From assembly GCA_030770535.1 (NCBI GenBank), contig JASVEC010000034.1, positions 62,001 to 126,000 of the forward strand: DNA of 64,000 nucleotides. The letters run 5' to 3'. Below are positions 1 to 12,975 of this stretch, piece by piece (positions within the stretch are counted from its first letter, which is position 1; every line of letters begins with the position of its first letter). The DNA comes from Batkoa obscura. Lineage: Eukaryota > Entomophthoromycota > Entomophthoromycetes > Entomophthorales > Batkoaceae. The notes beneath the pieces are model-generated. The model ran no database searches, was not told where the DNA came from, and saw only the letters and a list, made by a program, of their open reading frames with translations. A program made the translations under genes and the position numbers.

Positions 1-924
1 CATACCAACAATTTCAAACTATTTAATATGTGAATTAAATGTTCTGAAGGTTTTATACATATTAAGAAAGTGTACCAAATTGGTTCTTAGCCACATGATT
101 TTGAATACTGGTTAAAACTTAACTTTATTATCTTTAATTAATTAATATTATAAAGAATAGTGAGAGGCTCTATTGAGTAACAACATAAATATTCTAACAC
201 AAAATACTATTAAAACTAGCAGTTTATTTTTTATTTTTTTTATTATAGTTTATTAAATGGTAATAGCGGATATCTGTGGAAATTAAGCAATTACTTGTTT
301 CTTATATTGAAATCCAAATTAAATATTTTTTAAAATAAAATAATTCTTATTAAAATCTCGTTTTCTAAAATTAGGCCAATAGACAAATCCCAAGTAAAAA
401 AATAAGGGGTTAATGTTCACAGTTCCAATTGGGTAATAAAAACGAATAAGTAACATTATTGGAATTTGAATGCTTAGGCTACTTGATTACTCCACTTATT
501 TACAAGCTAATAAGGTTTGAACTAAGCGTATCAAATCGGAAATATTCTATTGAGTCAAAACTCATTAGTAGATGAATACATAGTAAAGCTTATAAAAATA
601 TATACTAACTACCTTAAAAAATAAGAATATAATAGAAAGCTATTAAGAAGGAATGCCAAGCTTGAAACCGAAATTTTTTGGAATTTTGAAGTTAAAAATA
701 AATAGATTTAAATTTAGATATCTTGAATTTATGAAAATATACAAATCAAATCAAATCTTATTGCGGAATCAATTATTCATTAAACATCCGTTTATTAAAA
801 TTATTACTTATTTATAGTATATTTTAATCTAAATACTTCTATTCATATTTTAATTTAGTTAACAGTAATCTTTTTACTTCATCTATCTAATATAGAGCAG
901 TAAGATAACCTATTCTAAGCAGTA

Positions 925-1028
925 TATGTGGATGTTTTTTTGGTTTCATCACTTTTTTTATTTTTAAGCTCTATTTAAGTAGAAAGGTTGTTAATAAAAT
1001 TCTTAAACAAAAAAACACATCCCCACAT
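925..1028 (+). mobile_element. TGGGGATG MITE-like element, copy 1
   Basis: Full-length member of the ~105-bp family. Family consensus as seen across copies: a TA target, terminal inverted repeats TGGGGATGT / ACATCCCCA followed by a T-run or A-run, and an inner inverted pair (CTTTTTCCA / TGGAAAAA) around a centre resembling AAGCGCTATTTAAG. The whole unit can fold as nested hairpins and has no coding capacity. I call the orientation that reads TTTGGCTTCATCAC after the first terminus plus. This copy has TGTGGATG at its left end and CATCCCCACA at its right. Confidence 0.85.
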
Positions 1029-2285
1029 TACTCTCTTTTAAAATATATCAATATCAATATCAATATTTTCAAGGATGAATTGATACCAATAAAATAGCAA
1101 AAAAGGAGATATATTTTCAGTTAGAAAATAAAAATTGGACTTAATTTGTAATATCAGTTAAAATAGTGATATTAAATATTAGTAGTAGTTCAATTTATTG
1201 TAAGAATCCAAAGTTTTTTTTACTATTAACATAGAAATACTTTAAAATAAAAGTATCATATTAATTTTATTATAGAATACTAATAAAGTGCCACTATTCA
1301 AAAAGTTCTTATTCTATTCAACTGAAATTTATTAAAGCCACTTTTCGATCTTTATTAGAATTTAGATTTTGCCCAGATAATCTGTTAAATCTTGAAATTA
1401 GTTGAAGTTGACTATTAACTATTAATAGATACTACTTCTATTACTTAGAATATTATATTAACAGTTATTTAAAATGTTGATTTTGATTTCTGTGCAAAAC
1501 CACAATTTTTGATTAAAAAATCAACAAAACCACCATAAAATAGAATAAATTGTAAGGTTACAAATTGAGATCACTAAGTAAAAGGATAAATCAACCATCC
1601 CACTTTATTTACAAGAACTTTAATAAAAGTCATAATTTTTTTATTCTATAGAGTAAATAACTCATTTTCTTTGAAATCATTTATTACTTTGCTATTTTTA
1701 GATTTTACTTATTCATTTAGGCTTATTTACAATCCATATTTTTATCTCTTTTTATTTTAATTTTTTTTATTAAAAAAATTGAATTACTTTTATAGATAAA
1801 TTTTATTAACTATATACTCAATAACTTTATACTACAGAATCAACGCATATCTGTTATATAAAGTATTTCATTTTTAATATATTGTAAATAAAATTACGCC
1901 TGTTTATAATTCATACTTGAGTAATAAATAACACTTGTGATAAGTTTGTCTATTTATTTAGAATCTTCGATGTTATCAAAATAAGCTATCTCTATCATAA
2001 TCTAGTTAATCCTCCATATGACTTAGATAGAATATCATACTTATTTTTCATTTTAGTTTTTGATAGTCAAATTCATCAGATTAAGATTCTAAAGTATAAA
2101 ATATATGGAACAAAAAGATTTCAATTTTGTTTAAACTATTATAGTGTATTTTCAACATGTATATTATATGTTTATGTTCTTTTTTGATATTAAATAATAT
2201 TAGTTTATCAAATTACAGTTCCATTTATTGATATTGATTCCGAATTTTCTTTTTTTATACTTTTCTATACTTTTATTAAGTAGTA

Positions 2286-2389
2286 TATGGGGATGTTTTT
2301 TTTGCTTCATTACTTTTTTCATCTTTTAAGCGCTATTTACGTGGAAAAATTATTACTAAAATTATTAAATACAAAAATACACCCCCATA
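2286..2389 (+). mobile_element. TGGGGATG MITE-like element, copy 2
   Basis: Near-consensus copy bounded by TATGGGGATG and CACCCCCATA, 150 bp from copy 3 in the same orientation. The centre AAGCGCTATTTA is intact. A short minus-strand ORF across copies 2 and 3 is produced by the two elements and is not a gene. Confidence 0.9.
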
Positions 2390-2538
2390 TATAATAATTT
2401 GAATTGTTTTTTTTTTTCAAAGATTAAAGGATGAATCCCATGATATTCTTTATTCATTATCAATTTTATACTGAATGAAAAGAACACAGTATGTGAAATT
2501 AAAAAATGTTTGAATTTTAATTTATTCTCTGGATTATA

Positions 2539-2643
2539 TATGGGGATGTTTTTTTTAGTTTCATCACTTTTTCTACTTTTTAAATGCCACTTGAACAGAA
2601 AAATTGTTAGTAAAATTTTTAAACACAAAAATACATCCCCATA
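2539..2643 (+). mobile_element. TGGGGATG MITE-like element, copy 3
   Basis: Both termini are intact (TATGGGGATG left, CATCCCCATA right), so TA dinucleotides flank the unit directly. The inner arm is slightly diverged (TTTTCTACTTTT for the usual TTTTTCCATC). Confidence 0.9.
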
Positions 2644-2815
2644 CCTTGTTTTTATAATATATTAAATAAAATATTTAAAAAATTATACAAATAGATAAAA
2701 ATTCTTTAAACTTAGAACCATTTCAAATCTAGATTATAGTATAAATAATAAGGGGTCAATAGATAAGTGGATCAAACATTACAAATCAAATAAGTTGATT
2801 AAAAAGTAAAATTTC

Positions 2816-2843
2816 TCTTGAACCTTGAACCTTGAACCTTGAG
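2816..2843. repeat. AACCTTG tandem repeat
   Basis: Three perfect copies of a 7-bp unit, AACCTTG. No neighbouring gene or element explains it. Confidence 0.7.
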
Positions 2844-3844
2844 TTATTAAACATCCAATTAATTTTGTTAGTATTTAAATATCATATCAATTTTTTATAA
2901 AAGCATCAAAATGAAAAGTGAGCTAGTATTTATTACTTAACAAACAACGATACGGAGTTATAATAGCATGATTAGACATAAGCCTTGTAAGATTAAGAGT
3001 ATAACTTTAAAAATTACTTACAAGGGGTAACACTTACTTTATCAAACACTATATTTAGTTGTGATTATTTATTTTATATCTTTATTAATAGTAAACCATT
3101 ACATTATCATTATTCAATATAACTGCATGTTTGAACTTACTACATTGATTATGGATTACAACAGTCTATAAAATAAAATCTTGAATATAAAAATTGGATA
3201 AATGAAGTAGCTATTAATCAAGTTTATTTACTAAATAAACTAAATACTAAAATGAGTACGATAAATAAAATTAGTTTATAAAATAGATAAATACATATAT
3301 ACATTTGACATTATATTTATTATTAATTTAGTCATCCCAAACTATAAAGAAAATCTAAAAAAGGAATCGATTAGTTATAGATTCTATTAAAGAATGTCCA
3401 TTTAAAAAATTGAATTTTTCAGCTAAAATGAGAGTTGAAGGTAAAATGTTTATCCACAAAAGATTTCAGTACAGGTCTGAGATTTTTATCATCATATCAT
3501 TTTAATAGAAACAAAAAGAAATAAGTTAACTTACATATTGAAATTTAAAAAGATAATTTGAATTGAAAATTCAACTTTTTTATTTATACTAATATTAATA
3601 TCCTTTAGACCCCTACCATGACTTTTTAATAAAAAAAAGATCTTTAAATAGTGATTGGTGGAATATGTTTTAAAGCTTTTAATTGGTAGATTAGTTTTGA
3701 AAAAATTTTGCTACTACTATTTTTTTAAAATAACCAATCAATCTTCGAGAAAAGTAAATTATTTAAACCACTTTTTAATCATCTTATTTTTTTAAAATCA
3801 ACTAAAGTCATAAAAAACACAATTCTATTTTAGTTTAAAAAAAA

Positions 3845-3889
3845 TATTTAATTATTTAATTATTTTAATTATTTTAATTATTTTAATTG
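3845..3889. repeat. TTTTAATTA-type minisatellite
   Basis: About four to five imperfect copies of a 9-10 bp unit built from TTTTAATTA. Pure A/T. Probably simple replication slippage. Confidence 0.6.
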
Positions 3890-4420
3890 AATTATAAAAT
3901 AAAATTTGCAATCAATAAACTATCTAATTTTTAATTTAACAAGTAATTATTTTTAAAAAAAAGATTACTTAATTTTCTTGGCCAAAAATAAGTAAAATAT
4001 GCTGTTAATATAGTAGTATATCCTATGGTTGGTAATAAGTAGAAATAGAATTCAGTATTAACTAGTATGAATTTTAATAGACGACTTTTGTTCACTTTTT
4101 TATTTAATAGGAAATTGCAAAAAAATAAACATTTATTGAGTAAATTATTAAAATAAAAAATTAATAGAATAACCCTCATCAAAAAAATCAATTCTAAAAA
4201 ATAGGCAAAGGGGGGTAACTTTATAGATTTCATTGGTTGAACCTTAAATTTTAACGAATAAATAACAAATTAATTTTAAGAGCTTTGTAATTTTCTCAAA
4301 TTTGATGTAGTTTAAAAATAATTACTATTAAAAGCATAACTCAAGTCTTTTTCTTTTAATTTAATCATATTAACTTAACTTGTATCATTTTTGTATATTT
4401 AATTCAATATAACTACAATT

Positions 4421-4459
4421 CAATAATAATTTAATAATAATTTAATAATAATTTAATAA
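4421..4459. repeat. TTAATAATAAT tandem repeat upstream of the kelch-type gene
   Basis: Three copies of an 11-bp unit lie 20-60 bp upstream of the start codon at 4481. The repeat occupies the presumed promoter or leader of that gene. I see no function for it. Confidence 0.6.
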
Positions 4460-4480
4460 AAGAATATAATATAAATCAAT

Positions 4481-5744
4481 ATGCAACTTCTTAATGATTA
4501 TGGTTATAAAAATAAATTAAATATTGATAATAAAACATATTTATTAAATTTTAATACTATAAAAAAACAAATAGATATTAATCAAATTGATGGAGATATT
4601 GCATTTTCTTTTAATGAAAACAAATTGTGTATTGTATTTAATCAAAAATTAATTATTCAATGTAATGAACAAGAAATCAAGTTAGATGAGATTGTGGGAG
4701 ATAATTTATGGTATGATATGGAAAGTCAAGTTGGTATAATAGTTAACGAAAAACCATTTAAGATGAAAAAGTTTATTGTATCAGAAGAAAATGGAAAGTT
4801 GAACATTAAATTTAATTTATTAAAAATACAAGATATGAATGTAAATGAATTAACGGGATTTAAAATTCAAGTGATTGATAATACATTTTATTTAATTGGT
4901 GGATGGGATGAACAATTTAATATGAATCAAAAGATGATAATAATAAAGGAAGTAAATAAAAAAGAGGATATTGAAGTTATAAAATTGAATGAATGGAATG
5001 GTATTGTTTATCCTAATTTAATTAGTGAGTGTTTTATTTTTATTTTATTTTATTTTAATTAATTATATACTAGTTAATCAACAAAAAGAAATTATATTAA
5101 TTGGTGGTATTAAAAATAAAGAAATGGAATTAAATCAAGAAAATTATTTAATTAATAATCAAAAACAAATTAATAAAATTAATAATAGTAATAATAATAA
5201 TTTAATTCAATTAAATAGTATAGCCTCATATCAATTTCAATTAAACAATAATTATTATCTTATTGGTGGATATAATCAACAATTTATCAAATACAATAAT
5301 TTAAATTATTATCAATTACAATCTAATAATCAATTAATACTTCAATCTGAAGCCAATCTAAATATTAATAATAATAATAATAATGGATTTTTAACTTTTA
5401 ATAAAAAACAAATTATCAATAGTGATGTTATTACAGACAATGACCTTAGTTTAAAGTTAGGTTTAGGTTTAGGTTTATCAATTGGCTTATTATTATTAAT
5501 TAGTTTTATTTATTTTATTTATAAGAAAAAAGTAAATTATAGACGACCACAATTTCAATTAAGACCGAAGAAATTAAATCGTGTAAAAACATCAAGACAA
5601 AGTTTATTATGGGATGAAAACAACAATCCAGGAAATAATAATGATCCAGGAAACAATGATAATAATAATAATAAGGAACTTAATTCCAAATTTAATTTAA
5701 GTAAAAGATTAGAACCAAGTTATCAATTAAATAAAATTGAATAA
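4481..5744 (+). CDS. kelch-type single-pass membrane protein, no visible signal peptide
   Basis: Predicted 404 aa from exons 4481-5024 and 5074-5744, joined by a 49-bp GTGAGT...TAG intron in phase 1. The large N-terminal part has kelch-like strands ending in LIGGW, LIGG and LIGGY (roughly residues 137, 193 and 260). A membrane helix near residue 320 (a GLGLGLSIG stretch followed by LLLLISF) is followed by basic KKK and an Asn-rich cytoplasmic tail. The homologues at 5773-7338 and 12976-14649 begin with a signal peptide. This one does not: an in-frame stop lies 9 bases before the ATG, so the N-terminus cannot be extended, and I find no upstream signal exon. Either the 5' end of the ancestral gene has been lost or an unseen distant exon exists. 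Its stop is 28 bp from the stop of the convergent homologue. The kelch/Gal-oxidase-like reading rests on the GG-containing blades and is moderately sure. No ligand can be named. Confidence 0.7.
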
Positions 5745-5772
5745 AAAAAATAAATTAATATTAATGTTAATA

Positions 5773-5937
5773 TTAATGAATAGATAATTGAGAATTAATA
5801 CATCGATTTTTTCTAACATAACTTTCTTTTGGTTGTTGAATATCATTAATTTTAATATAAATATTATTGATATTATTATTATTATTATAATATTCTTCAT
5901 CCTTACTTGTTAATTTAAATATATCTTTATTAATTGA

Positions 5938-5979
<42 letters not shown>

Positions 5980-7338
5980 TGTATAATTTTTATTCATATC
6001 ATTGGATAAATTATCTGTATTAATAATAAAATAACTCAATCGTCGTTGATTCCATTTATAAATAAAATAAATAAATACACATATAATCATTAAGCTTACT
6101 ATTATTGATATTATTAATATAGTTAACCAATGAGTATAATTCATACCTTTATTATTATTAGATCTTTCTATTTTATTATTTAATTCCATTTGTAATTGAT
6201 TTGTATTGAAATTGAAATTTAACTTTTTCATTGATTGAAAATCTAAAGTGTCACGATTTAATTGATATTTTAAAATATCAATATCTTTAGAATTAATATT
6301 ATTAAATATTATTAATTGTTGATTATTAAGATAATAATTATTATTAATTGTTATAGGATTAAGATTACCTATAAATTTATTACCTTTTGTTATTGTTTTT
6401 GATGTAATATTCCATTTATAATTTAATTGATTTTCTATTATTTTTGAATTATCTACAGTTATTCCACCAAATAAATAAATAATATCTTTATAAACTAACA
6501 AAATAAATTAATATATAAATTAATTAATTAATAAAATATTTTAAATAAATAATAATAACTTACTAAAACTAGTTTCATATGCTAATGATGGTAATTCAAT
6601 ATTATCAATCATTTTAACTTGATAATTATTGAAATTAATACACCAAATTTTAGAATTAAATTTAATATCATTTTCATTTTCATTTTTATTTTTATTTTCA
6701 TTTTCATTTATTACTCCAGAAAATAACCAAATTTCATTATTAACTTTTAATAATGAACTACCAACTATTTCTTTTCCTTTAATATTTTTTAATAATTCAT
6801 TGTTAATTAATTTGAATTCTATTTGAATTTGTTGATTTTTTCGTTCTAATTTAAAACTATAAAACAAAACTTGTTGCTTTTGTATTTGTTGAAAGATAAC
6901 TATTCCACTACGTAAAGTTGAAATTGATATTTGTTTTATTGGTATTATATTAAATAAATTAATATTAATATTAAGTTCTAATAATTGACCTTCAATTGTA
7001 AAACATTGTTGTTGTTGTTGATTCAAATAACAAAAATAATCTTCATAAGGCAGAAATAATCCATTTATTGTATTATCTTTAACTTCTATATTTAATTTCA
7101 GATCTAATTGCTCTTTAATTGTTAATTCATTTGAATCCATTTTAACTAATTTATAATATTGTCTTGTTGATGTATTTGTAGGAAAATAAGAATAGATGAA
7201 ATATAAATTATTATTAAATGAAAATAATGTATTTTTATTATTATCATTATTGATGTTTTCAATTAATGAAGTACTCATTATTATATTGATGTTAATTAAT
7301 AATATTATTATTGATCTTAATATTATAATATTGTTCAT
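5773..7338 (-). CDS. kelch-type single-pass membrane protein
   Basis: Predicted 498 aa from exons 7338-6564 and 6494-5773; the 69-bp GTAAGT...TTAG intron is in phase 1. It starts with a hydrophobic signal peptide (about residues 1-22, rich in Ile), followed by a beta-rich extracellular part with blades ending in WLFSG and YLFGG. A single transmembrane helix sits near residue 385 (ILIISIIVSLMIICVFIYF), followed by a basic stop-transfer segment and a cytoplasmic tail with an Asn homopolymer encoded by an ATT/AAT microsatellite at about 5939-5983. The intron falls just before the IYLFGG blade, at the same place and phase as in the other two kelch-type genes of the window, which supports common descent. 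It is probably a cell-surface or wall-contact protein; the partner is unknown. Confidence 0.75.
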
Positions 7339-8800
7339 AATACTAATAATTGATTATAGTTGATTATAATAATATTAAATTGAATTTATAGTCAAGTAAA
7401 TAAACGATAAAAGAAATAAAAGAGTGAAAAAGAAATTAAAAGATTGATTAATTAAAACTAATCAACTAATATAATTTCTTTTATCGATCTTTTATTTTTG
7501 TTTTTAAAATATATTAATATCATAGAACTTAATTAATTACAATTAATAAATTTGTTAAATCTTAAATATGATATTAAGAATAATATTACCTGTTTTATGT
7601 GGTTTTTTATTACTTTATTTGGAAAATTGAACTTTTTTTGATTTTAATTCAACTAATTTAACATTAATACTTTATTATTATATTATTAAATAAAATTATT
7701 ATAATATCAACAATAATATAATACTTACTATTACTATTATTATTTTATATTGGAATTTAACTATAAATATAAACTAAAAGAATTTAAAAAATAATACGTT
7801 ATTATTACATTAACCATAGTTATTAAAATCTAGTTTAAATTCTTTCAATCATAAAACAAGTTAATTAAAACACAAGAACATTTAATAAAATTAAATTCAG
7901 AAAAATAATATTATACTTCAATTCTATAAACTCAATAGTCCTATTTTTAATTTACATGATATTTTCTAACTATAAAATTTAATTTTTAATAAAAATTATA
8001 AATTAAGTACCAAATACTAGTATAAAAAGTTTTTTTTTCCTTAATTCAAAATAACTACTTGTATTGACATATCTTTTCGTTCAATTTTACTTAATACCTT
8101 TTTAAAAAATTGATATTAAATATTAAACGAACAAAAAAGTGAAATTGAATAATTTATTTTTAATTTTAACCAAGCTTTTAAACTTACTGATATATCAAAG
8201 TTACAAGCGTCTTAACATCCTTACTCTTAATGATATATCAACTGATAAATTGAAAGAAAGTAAAGTAAAATAAGTCTAACATTTGATTAGCAATAATAAG
8301 TTTTAAACTGTTTTTAGATAAACAGAAAGTAAATACTATGCTTTGGGTCAAATTACACTAAATCAAAGTAACCAATAAAAGTGTAAAAGCATAATTTGTT
8401 TTAAAAAATAAATAATAAAAAACCTCTTAATAACTTGGATAGTACTTGTATAAAATAGAGTTTGAATTTATAAAGTTCATCCATCTTCTTATAGTTCACC
8501 ATTCTACTTGTCTCTTTTTCCCCTTTCATCTATAATTCTTACGATTCCATTTTTTTTATACATTGACTTATTTCTGATAATAAAGTACTTGAACTTTATC
8601 TCTTTTATGTTATTTTTTTTTCAAAAAAAGCAATGAAAATAAATTTCAGTAAATGAGATTTCATTGTTTTTATACTTTATATAAGTATAAAATGCATTAA
8701 TTTATTATATTCTATTTTTGAATTAAGTATACTCATCATTAAATTAGTAATAGTTTTAATATTCCTTTTCTTTATATAATTCTACAAAATGCATTCAACT

Positions 8801-8907
8801 TATGAGGATATATTTTCATATTTAAGAATTTTAGTGATAATTTTTCCACTCAACTAGTACTTAAAAGATCGAAAAAGTAATGAAGCTAAAAAAACATTTC
8901 CTTTATA
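8801..8907 (-). mobile_element. TGGGGATG MITE-like element, copy 4 (diverged)
   Basis: Minus-orientation copy. The left end reads TATGAGGATAT and the right end is eroded (CATTTCCTTTATA). The inner segment TTTCCACTCAACTAGTACTT is still recognisable. Confidence 0.75.
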
Positions 8908-8924
8908 AAATATCCCTTTGTCAG

Positions 8925-9370
8925 TCCCATGGTTAATTATAGCATAACGATCGCCTAAGCTGTTGTGTTCTTGAGTTCAGAGAAAATCAATCCCACGTTC
9001 TTAGTTTGATTTGCTATGAGAATTTCTAACTCCATCCCAAAGAATATTATCTTTTCATTTTGATATTTATACTTTTCAGAGTATAAAAGAGTTTACAGAG
9101 TATAGTAGTTCAAGGCTTTTTAACTGAATTATTCCCTGATATCTCGAACATTTAATAAAGCCACTAAGTTTTCTTAATAGTATTTTACGTAGATTTTACA
9201 TTAGTATTATCTATTCTATTTGTCTTATATAGCTTGTAACCTATTACATGCTATTCCTCATAATTCAAGTCTATCTTAGTCACATAAACTAAGACCTTTC
9301 GACTTATAGAGTAGTCAACCCAGCAATAGCTGTTCTTGACTCCAAACACTGAGGATCAGATTTCACACCT
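8925..9370. repeat. ~450-bp dispersed repeat, copy A
   Basis: Aligns along its whole length, in the same orientation, with 60040-60487. Long runs are shared, for example the stretch around ATAAACTAAGACCTTTCGAC and that around TAGATTTTACATTAGTATTA. There is no ORF. The left end contains a GAGTTCAGAG stretch reminiscent of a Pol III B box, so a tRNA-derived SINE is one option; another unclassified dispersed element is equally possible. I cannot define exact termini or target duplications from two copies. Confidence 0.75.
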
Positions 9371-10892
9371 TATGTTAAGTATTATTCATTTATAGCCACC
9401 ACTTTCAAAGAGTTGACAATTTAATTAATAGTCCTGATAATAATGTTTTTAGTTTATCTTTTCCTAGTTTTTAATTTTATACTTTAGGAAAGTTGAATTC
9501 ATAGCTTTCAAATAGCTAATCAATGTCATACTACAACATCATATTAAAATTATATAAAACAAATAAGTAAATAAATAAACTTGGGTTAGTTTTTAACTTA
9601 CCAATATACAATTCTATTTGTTGAATTTATTAGTTAATTGATCATTAAGTTTATTCTGTTATTTATTTAGTTATATGATAAAGAGAGTACATATAAATTA
9701 TAGAGTATGTAAGTAAATGAGTTAACAGTTCTTGATATTAGAATTTTAATTGTATTAAAGAACAAAAAATACAGTATTTATCAAACTTAACTTAATTTAA
9801 TTTAGTTTAATTTAGTTAATTATAATTGATTTATATTAAAAATAATAGCTCTTACTTTAATTTCACTTATCTAGTTCAATTTAAATTTTTATTTAAATAA
9901 ATCTATTTTTTATTACTATTACTATTACTATTACTAAATTATTTGAAATTTTGGAATATTTGATATATAAATATTTTCAATCTATTATGAATATTTAAAG
10001 AATGACTTCAATGAACTGTTAAAAATAGCTTCTAATTTTGTTCAAAATAAAAATGAATAAAATAAAAATAGATCTAAAATTGCTTTTTTTATTGCAAAAT
10101 TCTATCAATTTCTATTGGATTATATTAAATATTATTCATTTTTGCTTTGTGTTATTATTAAAAACTATTTAGAACCAATTATTTCTTTTTTAATATAATT
10201 ATAATAAGTTAAAATAGAACATATTAAATTTTTATTATTAAAATAGAAAATAAAATAAAATTCAAAATTCCAAGCTTATTGAATTGATCAATACATTGCT
10301 GATATAGAAGAGTATTTCTAACTTTACTTCTTCGATTAAAACTAAAACTTAATATTTCTATAGTTAAATTGAAATAACTAAGATTCTATAAACTAAATCT
10401 TTGGGATTAGAGCCAAATGATTCCATATTAGTCAACAATGGCGTATTTCAGATTGATATGAACCCATTTTTTTCTAATTAAAATTAATGGCTTTAAAGTT
10501 GCCAGATAAAATTGTTATTACTTAATTTTTAATTAACTAAAGGTAAGCTTACTTATTTAATAATTAATAATAATAAACTATTTTTATATTAAATAGTAAT
10601 AACAATTTAACAAAAGCATGCTATAAAATACTGTTATTTGATAAGTTGAAATTTTAAAACTTTAATTAAAATTATCAATGAGTCTCTGAATTCAAAAAAT
10701 AAACCACTTTAATTAGTAAGAAGCCGAAATTTAATTTCAATTCAAAGTACAGAATATAATTTGAAAAAATCAAAATTAATTCCAACTAAATTACATATGA
10801 TCAATATAAATAAACCCATTAATGAAATTAGTTTTCTATTTTTTAGTTTAAAAAAATACAATTAGCTACTTAATCCTTCACTATTATTAATA

Positions 10893-11281
10893 ATGCAATT
10901 AATTTCCTTCCTTCCTTTATTTTTAACTTCTATTTTAGCTGCTAATTTGCCCACTATCACTTCTACAATTCCAGTAGGTAAGTTAACATTATTACATTAA
11001 TAAATGAATTTATGATTAAATATTCTATTTATTTAGAGCTCACTCGGGTCAATGGAGAACGAGTAACTCTTGGACCAGGTCCAGGTTGTTTTGGTACTTC
11101 TGGAAGTTTTAAAAATATTAAAGTAGGTTCTAGAGGCATTGTTGTATTTTACTCTGATTATAATTGTAAAGGATCTATAATTGGTGATTATTTAGAAGGA
11201 GATGCTCAAATATTAGATCAATTAAGTCCACTTTCAATTGAAATTTTAGATGCTGAAGATGAAAGCTGTGGAACTTTGTAA
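10893..11281 (+). CDS. small secreted protein of the GPGPGCFG family
   Basis: Predicted 109 aa from exons 10893-10977 and 11037-11281, with a 59-bp GTAAGT...TTTAG intron in phase 1. Residues 1-17 form a signal peptide ending at ILAA|N. The mature domain (about residues 29-105) contains TRVNGE, then GPGPGCFG, then VVFYSDYNCKG, then SIEIL, with Cys at the CFG and NCKG motifs plus one near the C-terminus. The pattern FYSDYNCKG...SIEIL resembles a half beta/gamma-crystallin (Greek-key) unit, but that is only pattern resemblance. The close paralogue at 27708-28049 keeps the same intron position and motifs, which makes the gene model firm. Function unknown. Confidence 0.8.
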
Positions 11282-11399
11282 ACAAAGAGAAATTTTGTTT
11301 TTTATTATTAAATAATTCAAATTGATATTGAAATGATCTTAGTTATTATATTGTTAAGTGATTTTTTAAATTTTTTAAATATTTTGGAGTTGAATAGTA

Positions 11400-11503
11400 T
11401 ATAGGAGTGTTTTTTTTGATTTCATTATTTTTTTCCATTTTTTAAGTGCTATTTAAGTGAAAAAACTTACTAGTAAAATTAAACAAGAAAATACATCCCC
11501 ATA
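11400..11503 (+). mobile_element. TGGGGATG MITE-like element, copy 5
   Basis: The left terminus is changed to TATAGGAGTG, while the right keeps CATCCCCATA. It lies 119 bp downstream of the stop codon of the small secreted protein gene. Confidence 0.8.
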
Positions 11504-11697
11504 TTGAGTAGATTGAATTAAATACTACTTTTTTTGTATTTTTTTGTTCACTGCTTTTAAACTATACTTATATATATATTGAATATCTGCTATTACATTT
11601 TGTTTATAGAATAGAATTATAAAGACAGTTTTATTTCATATTACAATAAATTTAAAAAGTCTATCTGATTTTTTTAATTGAAATTGAAACAGTAATA

Positions 11698-11802
11698 TAA
11701 GGGAGTGTTTTTTTTAACTTCATTATTTTTTCCATTTATTAAGTGCTATTTAAGCGGAAAAATTGTTAATAAAATTCTTAAACACAAAAACATATCCCCA
11801 TA
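11698..11802 (+). mobile_element. TGGGGATG MITE-like element, copy 6
   Basis: Left end AAGGGAGTG, right end CATATCCCCATA. The inner part AAGTGCTATTTAAGCGGAAA is close to consensus. About 200 bp from copy 5 in the same orientation. Confidence 0.8.
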
Positions 11803-12350
11803 AATAAACAATCTTTTATTATCTATTAAAGAATAATGCTTTTTTTTTAAGTGCTACTACTTTTAAATTATTTTTATATATAATAAAAATTATTATCAAA
11901 TTATATAATAGTTATATTATAATAATCAAAAATATTTTTAAACTTTAATTAGAAAATAGCAAAACAATATAGATTATAACTTTTATAGGACTTCAAACTA
12001 GGTATTGAATCAAGTTAAAGATTTAAAAGCTTCCTCTATCAAAACTACAACAATAGACAATAACAAGGATTTTCAATAATGTTTATAACAAACTGTAACC
12101 ACTTTCAAAAACAATGCATTATTACTATCTTAAAGAATAGTAATATCTCCTTTTTTTATAAGGTGAATAAACTGCCGTTATTAATTCTTTAATAAAAAAA
12201 TATATCAAGATTTATTATAAAGCATAGCAAAAATACAAAAAAGACAAACGATTTATTACGTTTTTAAATAGTGTAATATTACTTTATCTTATCAGTTTGA
12301 GTGTTATAGTTATTCCAAAAAGTCAATACTTATTGCTACTAAAAACCGGG

Positions 12351-12388
<38 letters not shown>
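12351..12388. repeat. ATA trinucleotide microsatellite
   Basis: About 12 uninterrupted ATA units, the longest perfect trinucleotide tract in the non-coding part of the window. Confidence 0.9.
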
Positions 12389-12389
<1 letters not shown>

Positions 12390-12560
12390 TATCCACTTAA
12401 TATTACTTTAAACAAAAACTGGTACAATTTCAATTATACAACTTTAGATAAAGAACCGAATAGTAACAAAATTTCACTTTCAACCAACTTTAACACATGA
12501 TTGTATCTAGTACTGAAAAACTACAATTGATAGGTTTATTTAAGAATTAATTAGTTAACA

Positions 12561-12663
12561 AATGGGGATGAATATTTGCTTCAATTTATTGTTCCTTATT
12601 TATCTGACATAAAATTTTAAAAATTATACTAATAAATTCTTAAAACAAAAAACACTTTCATAT
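12561..12663 (+). mobile_element. TGGGGATG MITE-like element, copy 7 (old)
   Basis: Strongly diverged. The left end AATGGGGATG, the inner GCTTCAATTTA and the right AAACAAAAAACACTTTCATAT mark it, but the centre has lost its symmetry. Confidence 0.55.
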
Positions 12664-12975
12664 AAAAATTTTAAAAATTTATAAAAATAGTCAAAATTAA
12701 GGTTAATAAATTAGAATATCTGGAAACAAGAAGATTACTAAATTAGTGAATAACAATAATAATCAATAATAAAAAATGAAATTGTAAAGTTACTATGTTC
12801 TTAACAGGAACAATAAATTATTTTATTAGTTGAATATGTGAGTCCATTTTTGGTTTTTCTTTGTTATAAACTTCACTTATTCAATAATTAATAAAACATA
12901 GTTAACAAAAAGTTCAATAATAAACATAACAACATTAATTAAAAATAACACTTAAAATAATTCATATCGTTTATC

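Larger units (their letters stand above)
1..4480. other. gene-free AT-rich region
   Basis: I see no supportable gene here. The stretch holds three copies of the ~105-bp palindromic element (listed separately) and short tandem repeats. The only ORFs are short; they either overlap the palindromic elements or are low-complexity hydrophobic translations expected by chance in DNA this AT-rich. Confidence 0.7.
7339..10892. other. gene-free AT-rich region
   Basis: No supportable gene. It holds one MITE copy (8801-8907) and the first copy of the ~450-bp dispersed repeat (8925-9370). A short inverted repeat (CGATAAAAGAAAT at about 7404 and its complement at about 7474) lies just upstream of the kelch-type gene that starts at 7338. 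Confidence 0.65.
11282..12975. other. intergenic region with three MITE copies
   Basis: No gene supported. It contains MITE copies at 11400, 11698 and 12561, and an ATA microsatellite at 12351-12388 that produces a spurious poly-Ile ORF. Confidence 0.65.

Noticed and set aside
2365-2628. ORF on the minus strand
   Set aside because: It runs through MITE copies 2 and 3; the same peptide pattern (FLNTKIHPH-like) recurs wherever the element occurs, for example 21656-21865 and 35839-36096.
3931-4233. 100-codon hydrophobic ORF on the minus strand
   Set aside because: Composition is what AT-rich DNA gives by chance (Phe, Leu, Asn, Lys, Tyr). No motif, no paralogue in the window and no splice context.
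12297-12500. ORF with a poly-Ile run
   Set aside because: Produced by the ATA microsatellite; nothing else supports it.
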